Assembly: GCF_039535235.1 (NCBI RefSeq)
Contig: NZ_BAAAWU010000001.1
Coordinates: 4,960,001 to 5,024,000, forward strand
Origin: Streptomyces roseoviridis
Lineage (GTDB): Bacteria > Actinomycetota > Actinomycetes > Streptomycetales > Streptomycetaceae
Reading direction: 5' to 3'
Length of the DNA stretch: 64,000 bases
Shown: in pieces, positions 50,493 to 59,585 of the stretch
How the letters are laid out: each line of letters begins with the position of its first letter
Position numbering within the stretch: position 1 is the first letter of the stretch
Program-made: the position numbers and the translations under genes
The notes under the pieces: generated by a model
Seen by the model: the letters and a program-made list of their open reading frames with translations, nothing else
The model's database searches: none
Told to the model about the DNA's origin: nothing

Positions 50493-51551
50493 ATGACCCT
50501 GATCACCGCCCGTCACCCCACCACCGAACAGACCCGCGACGAGACCCGAGAAGAGACCCCCGAAGAGACCGCCGGGGGGACCCCCCAAGAGGCCGGCGAG
50601 CCGGCCGCCCGGACCGCCGTCGGCACCGCCGCCCGCAGACCGGCGCCCGCGAGGAAGCCCGCGCGGGGCGCCGGTCTCGGCGTGCTGCTCGCCCTGCTCG
50701 CCACCGTCGTCTGGTCCGGCAGCTTCGTCGCCACCCGCGACATGGCCGACACCGTCCCGCCCGTCCAGGCCGTCTTCTGGCGCTGGATCATCGCGCTCGT
50801 CGCCGTCGCCCCCTTCGCCGCCCGTCCCTTCTGGCGGCAGCGGAAGCTGATCCGCCGTCACCTCGGCTTCGTCGCCCTCGCCTCGCTGTTCGGCGTCGCC
50901 CTCTACAACACCCTGGTCCACCAGGCCGGCCTGACCACCTCCGCCTCCAACATGGGCATGATCATGGCCGCCTCTCCGGTGCTCATGACCCTCTACGCCC
51001 GCGTCGGCGGCGAACGGCTCGGTGCCCGCCGCCTCCTCGGCCTCCTCGTCGCCGTCCTCGGGGTGCTGCTGCTCGTCGGCAAGGGCTCCCTCGCCGTCGA
51101 CCTCGCCGCCGGAGACCTGTGGATGTTCGCCGCGGCCCTGTCCTTCGCCTCGTACAGCGCCCTCCTCAAGCGCAAGCCCGCCGGGATCGACGGCCTCGCC
51201 TTCCTCTTCACCACCTTCGTCCTCGGTGCCCTGATGCTCGCCCCCGCCTACGCCGTCTCCCTCTCCCTCCAGGGCGCCTTCCCGGTCACCGCCGGCACCG
51301 CCGGCCCGCTCCTCTACGTCGGCGTCTTCTCCTCCGCCGTCGCCTTCTTCGCCTGGAACAAGGCCATCGCCCTGATCGGCGCCGCCCGCGCCGGAGTCGT
51401 CTACTACCTCCAGCCGGTGTGCGTGGCCCTGCTCTCGTACGTCCTGCTGGGCGAGGAACTGGGCCTGCTGGGCGTGGCGTGCATGGGGCTCATCCTGGGC
51501 GGAGTGGCCCTCGCCTCCGCCACGCGCGGGCGTGCCGGCGCCGCCCGGTAG
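50493..51551 (+). CDS. EamA/DMT-family transporter, LysR-linked
   Basis: A 352-residue transporter with an N-terminal hydrophilic Thr/Glu/Arg-rich stretch of about 60 residues, then ten helices in two EamA repeats (LLALLATVVWSGSFVATRDM; later AALSFASYSALLKRKPAGID). It is related to but distinct from the previous transporter. The LysR gene starts 11 bases after its stop on the same strand, a common layout for LysR-controlled exporters. The composite element upstream is shared with the allantoicase gene, which suggests a substrate tied to purine or ureide nitrogen; this is inference. Confidence 0.88.
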   Translation: MTLITARHPTTEQTRDETREETPEETAGGTPQEAGEPAARTAVGTAARRPAPARKPARGAGLGVLLALLATVVWSGSFVATRDMADTVPPVQAVFWRWIIALVAVAPFAARPFWRQRKLIRRHLGFVALASLFGVALYNTLVHQAGLTTSASNMGMIMAASPVLMTLYARVGGERLGARRLLGLLVAVLGVLLLVGKGSLAVDLAAGDLWMFAAALSFASYSALLKRKPAGIDGLAFLFTTFVLGALMLAPAYAVSLSLQGAFPVTAGTAGPLLYVGVFSSAVAFFAWNKAIALIGAARAGVVYYLQPVCVALLSYVLLGEELGLLGVACMGLILGGVALASATRGRAGAAR

Positions 51552-51561
51552 GTTGCGCCCC

Positions 51562-52482
51562 ATGACCGAGTGGGACATCAAGAAGCTCCAGATCCTGCGC
51601 ACCCTGCGCGACCGCGGCACCGTCACCGCGACCGCCGAGGCGCTGCTCATGACCCCCTCGGCCGTCTCGCAGCAGCTCACCAACCTCTCCCGCCAGCTCG
51701 GCGTCCCCGTCCTGGAGGCGCACGGGCGGCGGGTCCGGCTCACCGACGCCGCCCACCTGGTGCTGCGGCACGCCGAGGCGGTCTTCGCCCAGCTGGAGCG
51801 GGCCGAGGCCGAACTCGACGGCTATCTGCGGGGCGAGGCGGGCCGGGTGCGGGTCGCCGCCTTCTCCACCGCCGTGCCCGCACTCGTCGTCCCCGCCGTC
51901 CAGGCGCTGCGCTCCGCCCACCCCGGACTCGACCTGCGGATCCGGGAGGCCGAGGCGGCGGAGGCGTACGAGCTGCTCACCGCCGGCGACGTCGACCTGG
52001 CCCTCTCGCTCGCCGCGCACGCGCCCACCGCCCGCGACTCCCGGTTCAGCCGGGTGCCGCTGCTCGCCGACCCGCTCGACGTCGCCCTGCCCGCCGGCCA
52101 CCCGCTCGCCGACGCGCCCGGACTCCGGCTCGCCGACCTGTCCGCCGAGCCCTGGATCTTCGGCGGCTCCGGGCCCTGGTCCGAGATCACCACCGCCGCC
52201 TGCGAGGCGGCCGGGTTCGTGCCCGAGCAGGCGCACAGCGCGGCCGGCTGGACCGCGATCCTCGCCATGGTCGAGGCCGGGCTGGGCATCGCTCTTGTGC
52301 CCCGGATGGCCGCCGCCGAGCGCCGCAGCGGCGTCGTCATGCGGGTCCTCTCCGCCGACCAGCCGCTGCGCCACGTCGTCGCCGCGGTACGGCGCGGGGC
52401 GGAGGAGCACCCGGCCGTCGCGCGCGTGCTTGCGGCCCTGCGCCAGGCCGCCGTCCGGCGCGAGACCGTTCAGCACAGCTGA
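51562..52482 (+). CDS. LysR-family transcriptional regulator
   Basis: A 306-residue LTTR. The helix-turn-helix is at the N-terminus (TEWDIKKLQILRTLRDRGTV, TATAEALLMTPSAVSQQLTN) and the periplasmic-binding-protein-like effector domain at about 90-295, with GRVRVAAFSTAVPALVVPA and MVEAGLGIALVPRMAA. It sits between its two likely targets, the DMT transporter upstream and allantoicase downstream, each of which has the same LTTR-like element. Whether it activates or represses cannot be told. I chose ATG 51562; a GTG ten codons earlier lies within the previous gene. Confidence 0.9.
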   Translation: MTEWDIKKLQILRTLRDRGTVTATAEALLMTPSAVSQQLTNLSRQLGVPVLEAHGRRVRLTDAAHLVLRHAEAVFAQLERAEAELDGYLRGEAGRVRVAAFSTAVPALVVPAVQALRSAHPGLDLRIREAEAAEAYELLTAGDVDLALSLAAHAPTARDSRFSRVPLLADPLDVALPAGHPLADAPGLRLADLSAEPWIFGGSGPWSEITTAACEAAGFVPEQAHSAAGWTAILAMVEAGLGIALVPRMAAAERRSGVVMRVLSADQPLRHVVAAVRRGAEEHPAVARVLAALRQAAVRRETVQHS

Positions 52483-52513
52483 AAGGCGACCTCGAAAACA
52501 TTCGATGGACCTG
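52468..52513 (+). promoter_or_regulatory. LysR-type composite element, copy 2 (allantoicase side)
   Basis: TTCAG-CACAG-CTGAA, from 52468, is followed by TTCGATGGACCTG at 52501-52513, again 33 bases apart. The second box starts 41 bases before the allantoicase start. The first box overlaps the last codons of the LysR gene. TTCGATGGACCT may include a -35 element. Confidence 0.75.
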
Positions 52514-52541
52514 AGGTGCGTGCGGGCGGCACCGTGGAGAC

Positions 52542-53690
52542 ATGAGCCTCGACACCGCCCACACGGACGCCCCCACCGACGACCCGCACGCCAACGACGC
52601 CGCCCCCTACGCCGGAGGCGACCCGTACGCCGACTACCGCGCCGGTGACTTCCCCTTCACCGGCCTCGTCGACCTCGCCGACCGCCGCCTCGGCGCCGGG
52701 GTCGTCGCCGCCAACGACGAGTTCTTCGCCGAGCGCGAGAACCTCCTCGTCCGCGAGCGCGCCATCTTCGACCCCGAGCACTTCGGGCACAAGGGCAAGA
52801 TCATGGACGGCTGGGAGACCCGCCGCCGGCGCGGCGCCGACGCCGACCACCCCTTCCCTGCGCCCGAGGACCACGACTGGGCGATCGTCCGCCTCGGCGC
52901 CCCCGGCGTCATCCGCGGCATCGTCGTCGACACCGCCCACTTCCGCGGCAACTACCCGCAGCGGGTGAGCGTCCAGGCCACCGCCGTCGACGGCACGCCG
53001 AGCCCCGAGGAACTCCTCGACGCGAAGTGGGAGGAGCTCCTCCCGCCCACCCCCGTGCGCGGCCACGCCGCCAACGGCTTCGAGATCACCACCGAGCGCC
53101 GCTACACCCACGTACGCCTCTGCCAGCACCCGGACGGCGGCATCGCCCGCCTCCGCGTGCACGGCGAGGTCGTCCCCGACCCCGAGTGGCTGGACGTCCT
53201 CGGCACCCTCGACCTGATCGCCGTCGTCAACGGCGGCGTGTACGAGGACGCCTCGGACCGCTTCTACTCCTCACCCACCCAGATCATCCTGCCCGGCACC
53301 TCCCGGAAGATGGACGACGGCTGGGAGAACCGCCGCCGCCGGATCCGCGGCACCAACGACTGGGTCCGCTTCCGGCTCGCCGCCCAGGGCGCGGTCCGCG
53401 CGGTCGAGATCGACACCGCGTACCTCAAGGGCAACTCGGCCGGCTGGATCGCCCTCCAGGGCTGCAACGGCGACCCCGCGGCGGGCGCCGAGTGGTTCGA
53501 GATCATCCCGCGCACCCGCCTCCAGCCCGACACCCTCCACCGCTTCCGGCTCCCCGCGCAGGCCGTCGTCACCCACGTCCGCCTCGACGCCTTCCCCGAC
53601 GGCGGCATCGCCCGGATGCGCCTGCACGGCGGCCTCACCGACCAGGGCGCGGCCGACCTGCGCGCCCGCTACGCCCGCCTGACCGGCTGA
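52542..53690 (+). CDS. alc: Allantoicase
   Basis: A 382-residue enzyme that hydrolyses allantoate to ureidoglycolate and urea in purine catabolism. It has two jelly-roll repeats that each carry the family motifs. In the first: LVDLADRRLGAGVVAANDEF, GKIMDGWETRRRRG, DWAIVRLGAPGVIRGIVVDT, and HPDGGIARLRVHG. In the second: RKMDDGWENRRRRI, DWVRFRLAAQGAVRAVEIDT and FPDGGIARMRLHG. The N-terminal ~30 residues are Asp/Ala-rich and extra. Allantoinase and the IclR-type AllR regulator, which accompany this gene in other Streptomyces, are absent here; a LysR regulator and DMT transporters surround it instead. Confidence 0.94.
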   Translation: MSLDTAHTDAPTDDPHANDAAPYAGGDPYADYRAGDFPFTGLVDLADRRLGAGVVAANDEFFAERENLLVRERAIFDPEHFGHKGKIMDGWETRRRRGADADHPFPAPEDHDWAIVRLGAPGVIRGIVVDTAHFRGNYPQRVSVQATAVDGTPSPEELLDAKWEELLPPTPVRGHAANGFEITTERRYTHVRLCQHPDGGIARLRVHGEVVPDPEWLDVLGTLDLIAVVNGGVYEDASDRFYSSPTQIILPGTSRKMDDGWENRRRRIRGTNDWVRFRLAAQGAVRAVEIDTAYLKGNSAGWIALQGCNGDPAAGAEWFEIIPRTRLQPDTLHRFRLPAQAVVTHVRLDAFPDGGIARMRLHGGLTDQGAADLRARYARLTG

Positions 53691-53724
53691 AAGGCGGCTC
53701 TCCCGGAGAACTAGGCTCGCCGGC

Positions 53725-55509
53725 ATGAGACTTCCCCTCCGAAGACACCTCCGCGCGGCCGCCGTGCTCGCGCTGGTGGCCGCCGCGGTCCTGCCGACCG
53801 CGGCGCCCGCCGGCGCCGACGCGGTCGACCCGGGCACCGCCCCGCCGATACGCACCCTCTCGTACAACGTCTGCGGCGCGAAGTCCGACTGCCGCAGCGC
53901 CCTCGAGGTGTCCGACTGGACCGCCGAGGTGAGGGAGGAGACCCTCGCCTGGGACACCGACGCCCTGCTCCTCCAGGAACTCTGCTTCGGACAGTGGAAG
54001 CACCTGCGCAACGCCCTGCCGGGCTACACCGGCGTGTGGAGCGCGTCGGCCCACGCCCCCGGCTGTGCGAAGTGGGACCCCGAGCCCGCCGCGGACGACG
54101 ACCCCGCCACCGCGCCCGACACCCGCTTCGGCGTCGGCATCTTCGTCAAGGGCGCGGCCGTCGACCGCCACGCGGCCTACCTCCCCACCGCCACGGGCAT
54201 GGAGAAGCGGCAGGTGCTGTGCGCCCGCGGACCCGTCGACGGCCGGGCCACCCTGGTCTGCACCACCCACCTCGCCCAGCACCAGTACAAGGAACCGACG
54301 AACGGCGACGTCGCGCTGCTCGCCCAGGTCGACACCTGGGCCGCCGGACTCCCCGTGATCCTCGGCGGCGACTTCAACCACCGCCCCGAGAGCACCGAAC
54401 TGGACGGCATCCGGGCCGGCCTGCCCGGTACCGGCCCCTTCGCCGAGGCCGACGAGAACGACACCGACTGGTTCAGCCAGACCTGCCGCGACGCCGGAGC
54501 CGCCACCTGCCGCACCGGCGAGCCGACCACCGTCGTCAGGACCGAAGCCGACCCCGAGGGCACCCCGGCCAAGTTCGACCACGTCTTCCTGAGCTCCCGC
54601 GACTTCCACACCGTCCGCGCCGACGCCCTCGAACCCGGCGCTGCCGGCACCGCCCCGCTCTCCGACCACCTCCTTCTGCGCACCGCCGCACACCCCGAGG
54701 CCCGGCCCGCCGGCGGCGTCGGCGGCGACCTCACCGACGACTGCCGGCCCGACTTCCTCGCCGTGACGGGGGACGGCGACCTGCGCCTCCACTCCGGCAT
54801 CGGCTCCGGAACCCTCGGCGACACGCGCCGGATCGGTACCGGCGGCTGGACCGGCGCGGCGGTCAGCCACCGCGGCGACTGGACCGGCGACGGCCGCGAG
54901 GACGTCGTCGCCCGCATCGGCGACGACCTCTGGGTCTACCCGAACAAGGGCAGCGGCGAGCTCGGCCCCCGCGTCGCCATGGGCGGCCGCCCGAGCGGCT
55001 GGACCGGCGCCACCCCGTCGGCCGCGGGCGACGTCGACGGCGACCGCCTGCCCGACGTCCTCGCCCGCAGCTCCACCGGACTGTGGCTGCACCGCGGCGG
55101 CGCGGCCGCGGGCGGCGCGCCCACCTTCGCCGCCAAGGCCGCCCTGCAGATCGGCGGCCCCGAGTGGGCCGGCTACGACGTGATCCTGCCCGGCGACGTC
55201 ACGGGTGACGGCAGGGCCGACGTCTGGGGCCGCGACCGCGCCACCGGCGAGATCCGCCAGTACGCGAGCCGGGGCGCCACCACCCTCGCCGCCCCCGTCG
55301 CGCTCACCGGCGGTCCGTGGACGGTGGCCGAGCGGCGCCTCGGCGTCTCGGCCGGAGACGTCACCGGCGACGGCCTCCCGGACCTGTGGACCACCCGCAC
55401 CGCCGACAGCGCCGAGAACCTGGAGCTGCTCCCCGGCACCCCGACCGGCCTCGCCGGGCCGACCACCGTCGCCACCGGCGGCTGGCAGGGGATCACGTCC
55501 CTCGGCTGA
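53725..55509 (+). CDS. Secreted endonuclease/exonuclease/phosphatase with FG-GAP repeats
   Basis: A 594-residue exported protein. The signal peptide is residues 1-33. An EEP (DNase I-like) domain spans about 45-320: IRTLSYNVCGA, LLLQELCF with the metal-binding Glu, VILGGDFNHRPES near 212, and APLSDHLLL near 312 with the catalytic Asp-His. The C-terminal half has four FG-GAP/VCBS calcium-binding-type repeats: GDWTGDGREDVV, GDVDGDRLPDVL, GDVTGDGRADVW and GDVTGDGLPDLW. These suggest a beta-propeller. It is probably an extracellular nuclease or phosphodiesterase. It begins 34 bases after alc but likely has its own regulation. Its TGA falls in a 7-base tandem repeat. Confidence 0.85.
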   Translation: MRLPLRRHLRAAAVLALVAAAVLPTAAPAGADAVDPGTAPPIRTLSYNVCGAKSDCRSALEVSDWTAEVREETLAWDTDALLLQELCFGQWKHLRNALPGYTGVWSASAHAPGCAKWDPEPAADDDPATAPDTRFGVGIFVKGAAVDRHAAYLPTATGMEKRQVLCARGPVDGRATLVCTTHLAQHQYKEPTNGDVALLAQVDTWAAGLPVILGGDFNHRPESTELDGIRAGLPGTGPFAEADENDTDWFSQTCRDAGAATCRTGEPTTVVRTEADPEGTPAKFDHVFLSSRDFHTVRADALEPGAAGTAPLSDHLLLRTAAHPEARPAGGVGGDLTDDCRPDFLAVTGDGDLRLHSGIGSGTLGDTRRIGTGGWTGAAVSHRGDWTGDGREDVVARIGDDLWVYPNKGSGELGPRVAMGGRPSGWTGATPSAAGDVDGDRLPDVLARSSTGLWLHRGGAAAGGAPTFAAKAALQIGGPEWAGYDVILPGDVTGDGRADVWGRDRATGEIRQYASRGATTLAAPVALTGGPWTVAERRLGVSAGDVTGDGLPDLWTTRTADSAENLELLPGTPTGLAGPTTVATGGWQGITSLG

Positions 55510-55536
55510 CGGCTGACGGCTGACGGCTGACGGCTG
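55504..55536 (+). repeat. 7-bp tandem repeat at a gene end
   Basis: GGCTGAC is repeated four full times (55504-55531), followed by GGCTG. Each unit carries a TGA, and with a period of 7 these fall in all three frames, so readthrough of the nuclease gene would stop at once. Confidence 0.85.
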
Positions 55537-55607
55537 TCTTCGGGCGGCTGTCTGCGGGCGGCGGAAGGGGCCCGGTCCGCCGAGGTCGATCCGTCGCCCC
55601 TGAACGG

Positions 55608-55648
55608 CGAGGGGCCCCGGCCCGCGCGCGGCGGACCGGGGCCCCTCG
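55608..55648. terminator. Bidirectional terminator between convergent genes
   Basis: A 13-bp perfect stem CGAGGGGCCCCGG/CCGGGGCCCCTCG with a 15-base GC-rich loop lies between the converging nuclease and pepN genes, 8 bases from the pepN stop. Confidence 0.85.
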
Positions 55649-55656
55649 ACCGACGA

Positions 55657-58233
55657 TCAGGCCGCCGCCGCGTCCGCCGCCTGCGCCTTCAGGGCGCGCT
55701 CGACGCCCGCACGGCACTCCGTCACCAGACGCCGCAGCGCCGGCGCCGGCTCGTGCTCGGCGATCCAGGCGTCCGTCGCGTCCAGCGTCTCCCGTGACAC
55801 CTGGAGCGTCGGGTAGAGGCCGACCACGATCTGCTGCACGATCTCGTGGCTGCGGGTCTCCGAGACGCCCTTGATCGAGGCGAAGTACTTCTGCGTGTAC
55901 GGGGCGAGCAGCTCACGCTGGTCGGTCTGCACGAAGCCGCCGATCACCGCCTCCTGCACCGCGTTCGCCAGCTTGTCGTCCTCGACGACCGACGCCCACG
56001 CCTGGGCCTTGGCCGCCTCGGTCGGCCGGGCCGCACGGGCGGTGGCCGCGTGCCGCTCGCCCGCCGCGGTGCGGTCGCGCTCCAGCTCGGCGGCGATCTC
56101 CGGCTCGTCGTACACACCGGTCGCCGCGAGCCGCTGGACGAAGGCCCAGCGCAGCTCGGTGTCGACGGCCAGGCCCTCGATGCTCTCCCGGCCCTCCAGG
56201 AGCGCGGAGAGCAGGTCGAGCTGCTGCGGGGTGCGGGCGGTCGCCGCGAAGGCCCGCGCCCAGGCCAGCTGGTGGTCGCTGCCCGGCTCGGCGGCCTGGA
56301 GGTGCGCCAGCGTCGCCTCGGTCCAGCGGGTCAGGCCCGTCTCGCGCCACTCCGGCGCCGCGTACAGGTCGAGGGCCGCCTTGACCTGGCCCTGGAGCGA
56401 CTGGACCACGCCGATGTCGGTCTCCTTTGAGATGCCCGAGAGCACCAGGTCCAGGTAGTCGCGGGTGGCCAGCTCGCCGTCCCGGGTCATGTCCCAGGCC
56501 GAGGCCCAGCACAGAGCCCGCGGCAGCGACTCGGTGAAGTCGCCCAGGTGGGCGGTGACGTTCCTCAGGGACACCTCGTCGAGGCGGACCTTCGCGTACG
56601 AGAGGTCGTCGTCGTTGAGCAGCACGACCGCCGGACGGGGCCGGCCCGCCAGCTGCGGCACGGCGGTCCGCTCGGCCGCGTCGATGTCCAGCTCCACGCG
56701 CTCGGTGCGGACCAGCTTGCCGGCCGCGTCCAGGTCGTAGAAGCCGATCGCGATGCGGTGCGGCCGCAGCACGGCCTCGCCCTTGGCGCCGGCGGGCAGC
56801 GCCGGGGCCTCCTGGCGGACGGTGAAGGAGGTGATCGCGCCGCTCTCGTCGGTCTCGATCTCGGGCCGCAGGATGTTGATGCCCGCGGTCTCCAGCCATG
56901 CCTTGGACCAGGACTTCAGGTCGCGCCCGGAGGTCTCCTCCAGGGCGCCGAGCAGGTCGGGGAGGCGGGTGTTGCCGAACGCGTGGCGCTTGAAGTACGC
57001 CTGCACGCCCTTGAAGAACTCGTCCTGGCCGACGTACGCCACCAGCTGCTTCAGGACGGAGGCGCCCTTGGCGTAGGTGATGCCGTCGAAGTTGACGAGC
57101 ACGTCCTCCAGGTCGTTGATGTCCGCCATGATCGGGTGCGTCGACGGCAGCTGGTCCTGGCGGTAGGCCCAGGTCTTCTCCGCGTTGGCGAAGGTGGTCC
57201 AGGCGTTCGGCCAGCGGGTGCCCTCGACGGAGGCCTGGCAGGCGACCGAGGTGTAGGTGGCGAACGACTCGTTCAGCCACAGGTCGTTCCACCACTCCAT
57301 GGTGACGAGGTCGCCGAACCACATGTGGGCGAGCTCGTGCAGGATGGTCTCGGCCCGGCGCTCGTACGCCGCGTCCGTCACCTTCGACCGGAAGACGTAC
57401 TGGTCGCGGATGGTGACCGCGCCCGCGTTCTCCATCGCGCCCGCGTTGAACTCCGGCACGAACAGCTGGTCGTACTTGGCGAACGGGTAGGCGTACGCGA
57501 ACTTCTCCTGGAACCAGCCGAAGCCCTGGCGCGTGACGTCGAAGATGTGGTCCGCGTCGAGGTACTCGGCCAGCGACGGACGGCAGTAGATGCCGAGCGG
57601 GACGACCTGGCCGTCGGGGCCCTCGTACGTCGAGTGCACCGAGTGGTAGGGGCCGACGATCAGCGCGGTGATGTACGTCGAGATCCGCGGGGTCGGCTCA
57701 AAGACCCAGACGTCGTCCTTGGGCTCGGGCGTCGGGGAGTTGGAGATGACCGACCAGCCGCTCGGCGCCTTCACGGTGAACTGGAAGGTGGCCTTCAGGT
57801 CGGGCTGCTCGAAGGAGGCGAAGACGCGACGGGCGTCCGGCACCTCGAACTGCGTGTACAGGTAGGCCTGTCCGTCGACCGGGTCGACGAAGCGGTGCAG
57901 GCCCTCACCGGTGTTGGTGTACGCGCAGTCCGCGACGACCTTCAGCTCGTTGCGCCCCTCCTTGAGGTGCGGCAGCTGGATCCGGGAGTCCCGGAAGACG
58001 GCGGCGACGTCGAGGGAGTGCCCGTTGAGCACCACCTCGTGCACGGCGGGGGCGACGAGATCGATGAAGGTCGCTGCCCCGGCCTCGGCGGAATCGAAGT
58101 GGACGGTGGTGACGGACCGGTAGGTGCCGCCCTCCTGCGCACCCGAGAGGTCGAGGTCGACCTCGTACGCGTCCACGGACAGCAGCTTCGCCCGCTGCTG
58201 CGCCTCTTCACGGGTCAGGTTCGTGCCAGGCAC
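55657..58233 (-). CDS. pepN: Aminopeptidase N
   Basis: An 858-residue cytoplasmic M1-family metallopeptidase that releases N-terminal residues from peptides. The substrate-binding GAMENAGAVT is near residue 265, and the zinc site HELAHMWFGDL, with the third ligand Glu in WLNESFATY, near 298-320. The C-terminal ERAP1-like helical domain makes up the last 400 residues. Length and motifs match S. lividans PepN (857 residues). GTG 58233 is chosen for GAGGAG 8 bases upstream and because it yields the usual PGTNLTREEAQ start. It is downstream of asd on the same strand but separated from it by a strong terminator. Confidence 0.94.
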   Translation of the reverse strand: MPGTNLTREEAQQRAKLLSVDAYEVDLDLSGAQEGGTYRSVTTVHFDSAEAGAATFIDLVAPAVHEVVLNGHSLDVAAVFRDSRIQLPHLKEGRNELKVVADCAYTNTGEGLHRFVDPVDGQAYLYTQFEVPDARRVFASFEQPDLKATFQFTVKAPSGWSVISNSPTPEPKDDVWVFEPTPRISTYITALIVGPYHSVHSTYEGPDGQVVPLGIYCRPSLAEYLDADHIFDVTRQGFGWFQEKFAYAYPFAKYDQLFVPEFNAGAMENAGAVTIRDQYVFRSKVTDAAYERRAETILHELAHMWFGDLVTMEWWNDLWLNESFATYTSVACQASVEGTRWPNAWTTFANAEKTWAYRQDQLPSTHPIMADINDLEDVLVNFDGITYAKGASVLKQLVAYVGQDEFFKGVQAYFKRHAFGNTRLPDLLGALEETSGRDLKSWSKAWLETAGINILRPEIETDESGAITSFTVRQEAPALPAGAKGEAVLRPHRIAIGFYDLDAAGKLVRTERVELDIDAAERTAVPQLAGRPRPAVVLLNDDDLSYAKVRLDEVSLRNVTAHLGDFTESLPRALCWASAWDMTRDGELATRDYLDLVLSGISKETDIGVVQSLQGQVKAALDLYAAPEWRETGLTRWTEATLAHLQAAEPGSDHQLAWARAFAATARTPQQLDLLSALLEGRESIEGLAVDTELRWAFVQRLAATGVYDEPEIAAELERDRTAAGERHAATARAARPTEAAKAQAWASVVEDDKLANAVQEAVIGGFVQTDQRELLAPYTQKYFASIKGVSETRSHEIVQQIVVGLYPTLQVSRETLDATDAWIAEHEPAPALRRLVTECRAGVERALKAQAADAAAA

Positions 58234-58321
58234 CCGGTCAACTCCTCGGTTTCGTGACGTTTGGCCCATCCTTCCACGGGGCGTGTCGGCAGCGCACGGT
58301 TCATTTCCCAGGGCGAACAGG

Positions 58322-58354
58322 GAAAAGGGCGGCCACCCCGCGGGTGGCCGCCCT
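58322..58354 (-). terminator. Intrinsic terminator of asd
   Basis: A 13-bp perfect stem (AGGGCGGCCACCC/GGGTGGCCGCCCT on the plus strand, 58326-58354) with a 3-base loop is followed on the minus strand by a U-run (AAAA at 58323-58326). Confidence 0.9.
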
Positions 58355-58373
58355 CACCGGGAGCGTACGGGCG

Positions 58374-59390
58374 TCAGCCCTTGAGCTCCGCCGCGACGAG
58401 CTCCGCGATCTGCACGGCGTTGAGCGCCGCGCCCTTGCGCAGGTTGTCGTTGGAGAGGAACAGCGCCAGGCCGTGCTCGACGGTCTCGTCGACGCGGATG
58501 CGGCCCACGTAGGAGGCGTCCTTGCCGGCGGCCTGGAGGGGGGTGGGGATCTCGGAGAGCTCGACGCCCTCGGCGTCCTTCAGCAGCTCGTAGGCGCGCT
58601 CGACGCTGATCGGACGCTCGAAGCGGGCGTTGACCTGGAGGGAGTGGCCGGAGAAGACCGGGACGCGCACACAGGTGCCGGAGACCTTCAGGTCCGGGAT
58701 CTCCAGGATCTTGCGGGACTCGTTGCGGAGCTTCTGCTCCTCGTCGGTCTCGAAGGAGCCGTCGTCCACGATCGACCCGGCCAGCGGCAGCACGTTGAAG
58801 GCGATCGGACGCTTGTAGACGCCGGGCTCGGGGTAGGCCACGGCCTCGCCGTCGTGGGTGAGCTCGGTGGCGCGCTCGGCGACGGCCTTGACCTGGCCGT
58901 CGAGCTCGGCGACGCCGGCCAGGCCGGAGCCGGACACGGCCTGGTAGGTGGTGGCGACCAGCGCGGTCAGGCCGGCCTCCTCGTGGAGCGGCTTGAGGAC
59001 CGGCATGGCGGCCATCGTGGTGCAGTTCGGGTTGGCGATGATGCCCTTGGGGCGGTCCTTGATCGCGTGCGGGTTCACCTCGGACACGACGAGGGGGACC
59101 TCGGGGTCGCGGCGCCACGCGGAGGAGTTGTCGATCACCACGGCACCCTGGGAGGAGACCTTCTCGGCGAGGGCCTTGGAGGTGGTGCCGCCGGCCGAGA
59201 AGAGGACGATGTCCAGGCCCGTGTAGTCGGCGGTGGAGGCGTCCTCGACGGTGATGCCGTCGAGCACCGTGCCCGCGGACCGGGCGGAGGCGAAGAGCCG
59301 CAGCTCGTCCACCGGGAAGTCGCGCTCGGCCAGAATCTTGCGCATGACTGTGCCGACCTGACCGGTCGCTCCGACGATTCCGACCTTCAC
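58374..59390 (-). CDS. asd: Aspartate-semialdehyde dehydrogenase
   Basis: A 338-residue NADP-dependent enzyme of the aspartate pathway that converts aspartyl phosphate to the semialdehyde for lysine, threonine, methionine and diaminopimelate synthesis. The cofactor loop is KVGIVGATGQVGTVMRKIL at the N-terminus. The catalytic Cys is in IANPNCTTMA near residue 128, and the substrate-binding part includes YQAVSGSGLAGVAEL and RVPVFSGHSLQVNARF with the catalytic His. GTG 59390 has GGAGG 6 bases upstream. No aspartokinase gene adjoins it, so this may be a second asd copy; some Streptomyces have two (my memory). Confidence 0.94.
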   Translation of the reverse strand: MKVGIVGATGQVGTVMRKILAERDFPVDELRLFASARSAGTVLDGITVEDASTADYTGLDIVLFSAGGTTSKALAEKVSSQGAVVIDNSSAWRRDPEVPLVVSEVNPHAIKDRPKGIIANPNCTTMAAMPVLKPLHEEAGLTALVATTYQAVSGSGLAGVAELDGQVKAVAERATELTHDGEAVAYPEPGVYKRPIAFNVLPLAGSIVDDGSFETDEEQKLRNESRKILEIPDLKVSGTCVRVPVFSGHSLQVNARFERPISVERAYELLKDAEGVELSEIPTPLQAAGKDASYVGRIRVDETVEHGLALFLSNDNLRKGAALNAVQIAELVAAELKG

Positions 59391-59508
59391 GGGGATCCTC
59401 CGAAAGTGTGTGCAGGGTGGTGCCGCGTCCATCATGCGTGCGGCCCGGGGCGCCTTGTCCAATCCATTGTCCGAGGGGCGGGACGGCCACGGGAGACGGT
59501 AAGACGCC

Positions 59509-59541
59509 AAAGGGGCGGGCACCGGTTTCGGTGCCCGCCCC
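59509..59541 (-). terminator. Terminator of the subtilase gene
   Basis: A 13-bp perfect stem GGGGCGGGCACCG/CGGTGCCCGCCCC with a 4-base loop, followed by a short U-run on the minus strand (AAA at 59509-59511), lies 45 bases past the subtilase stop. Confidence 0.88.
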
Positions 59542-59585
59542 CGCGGGGTCCCATGCGGGATGTGAGCCGCGTTACGGCGTCGGTG

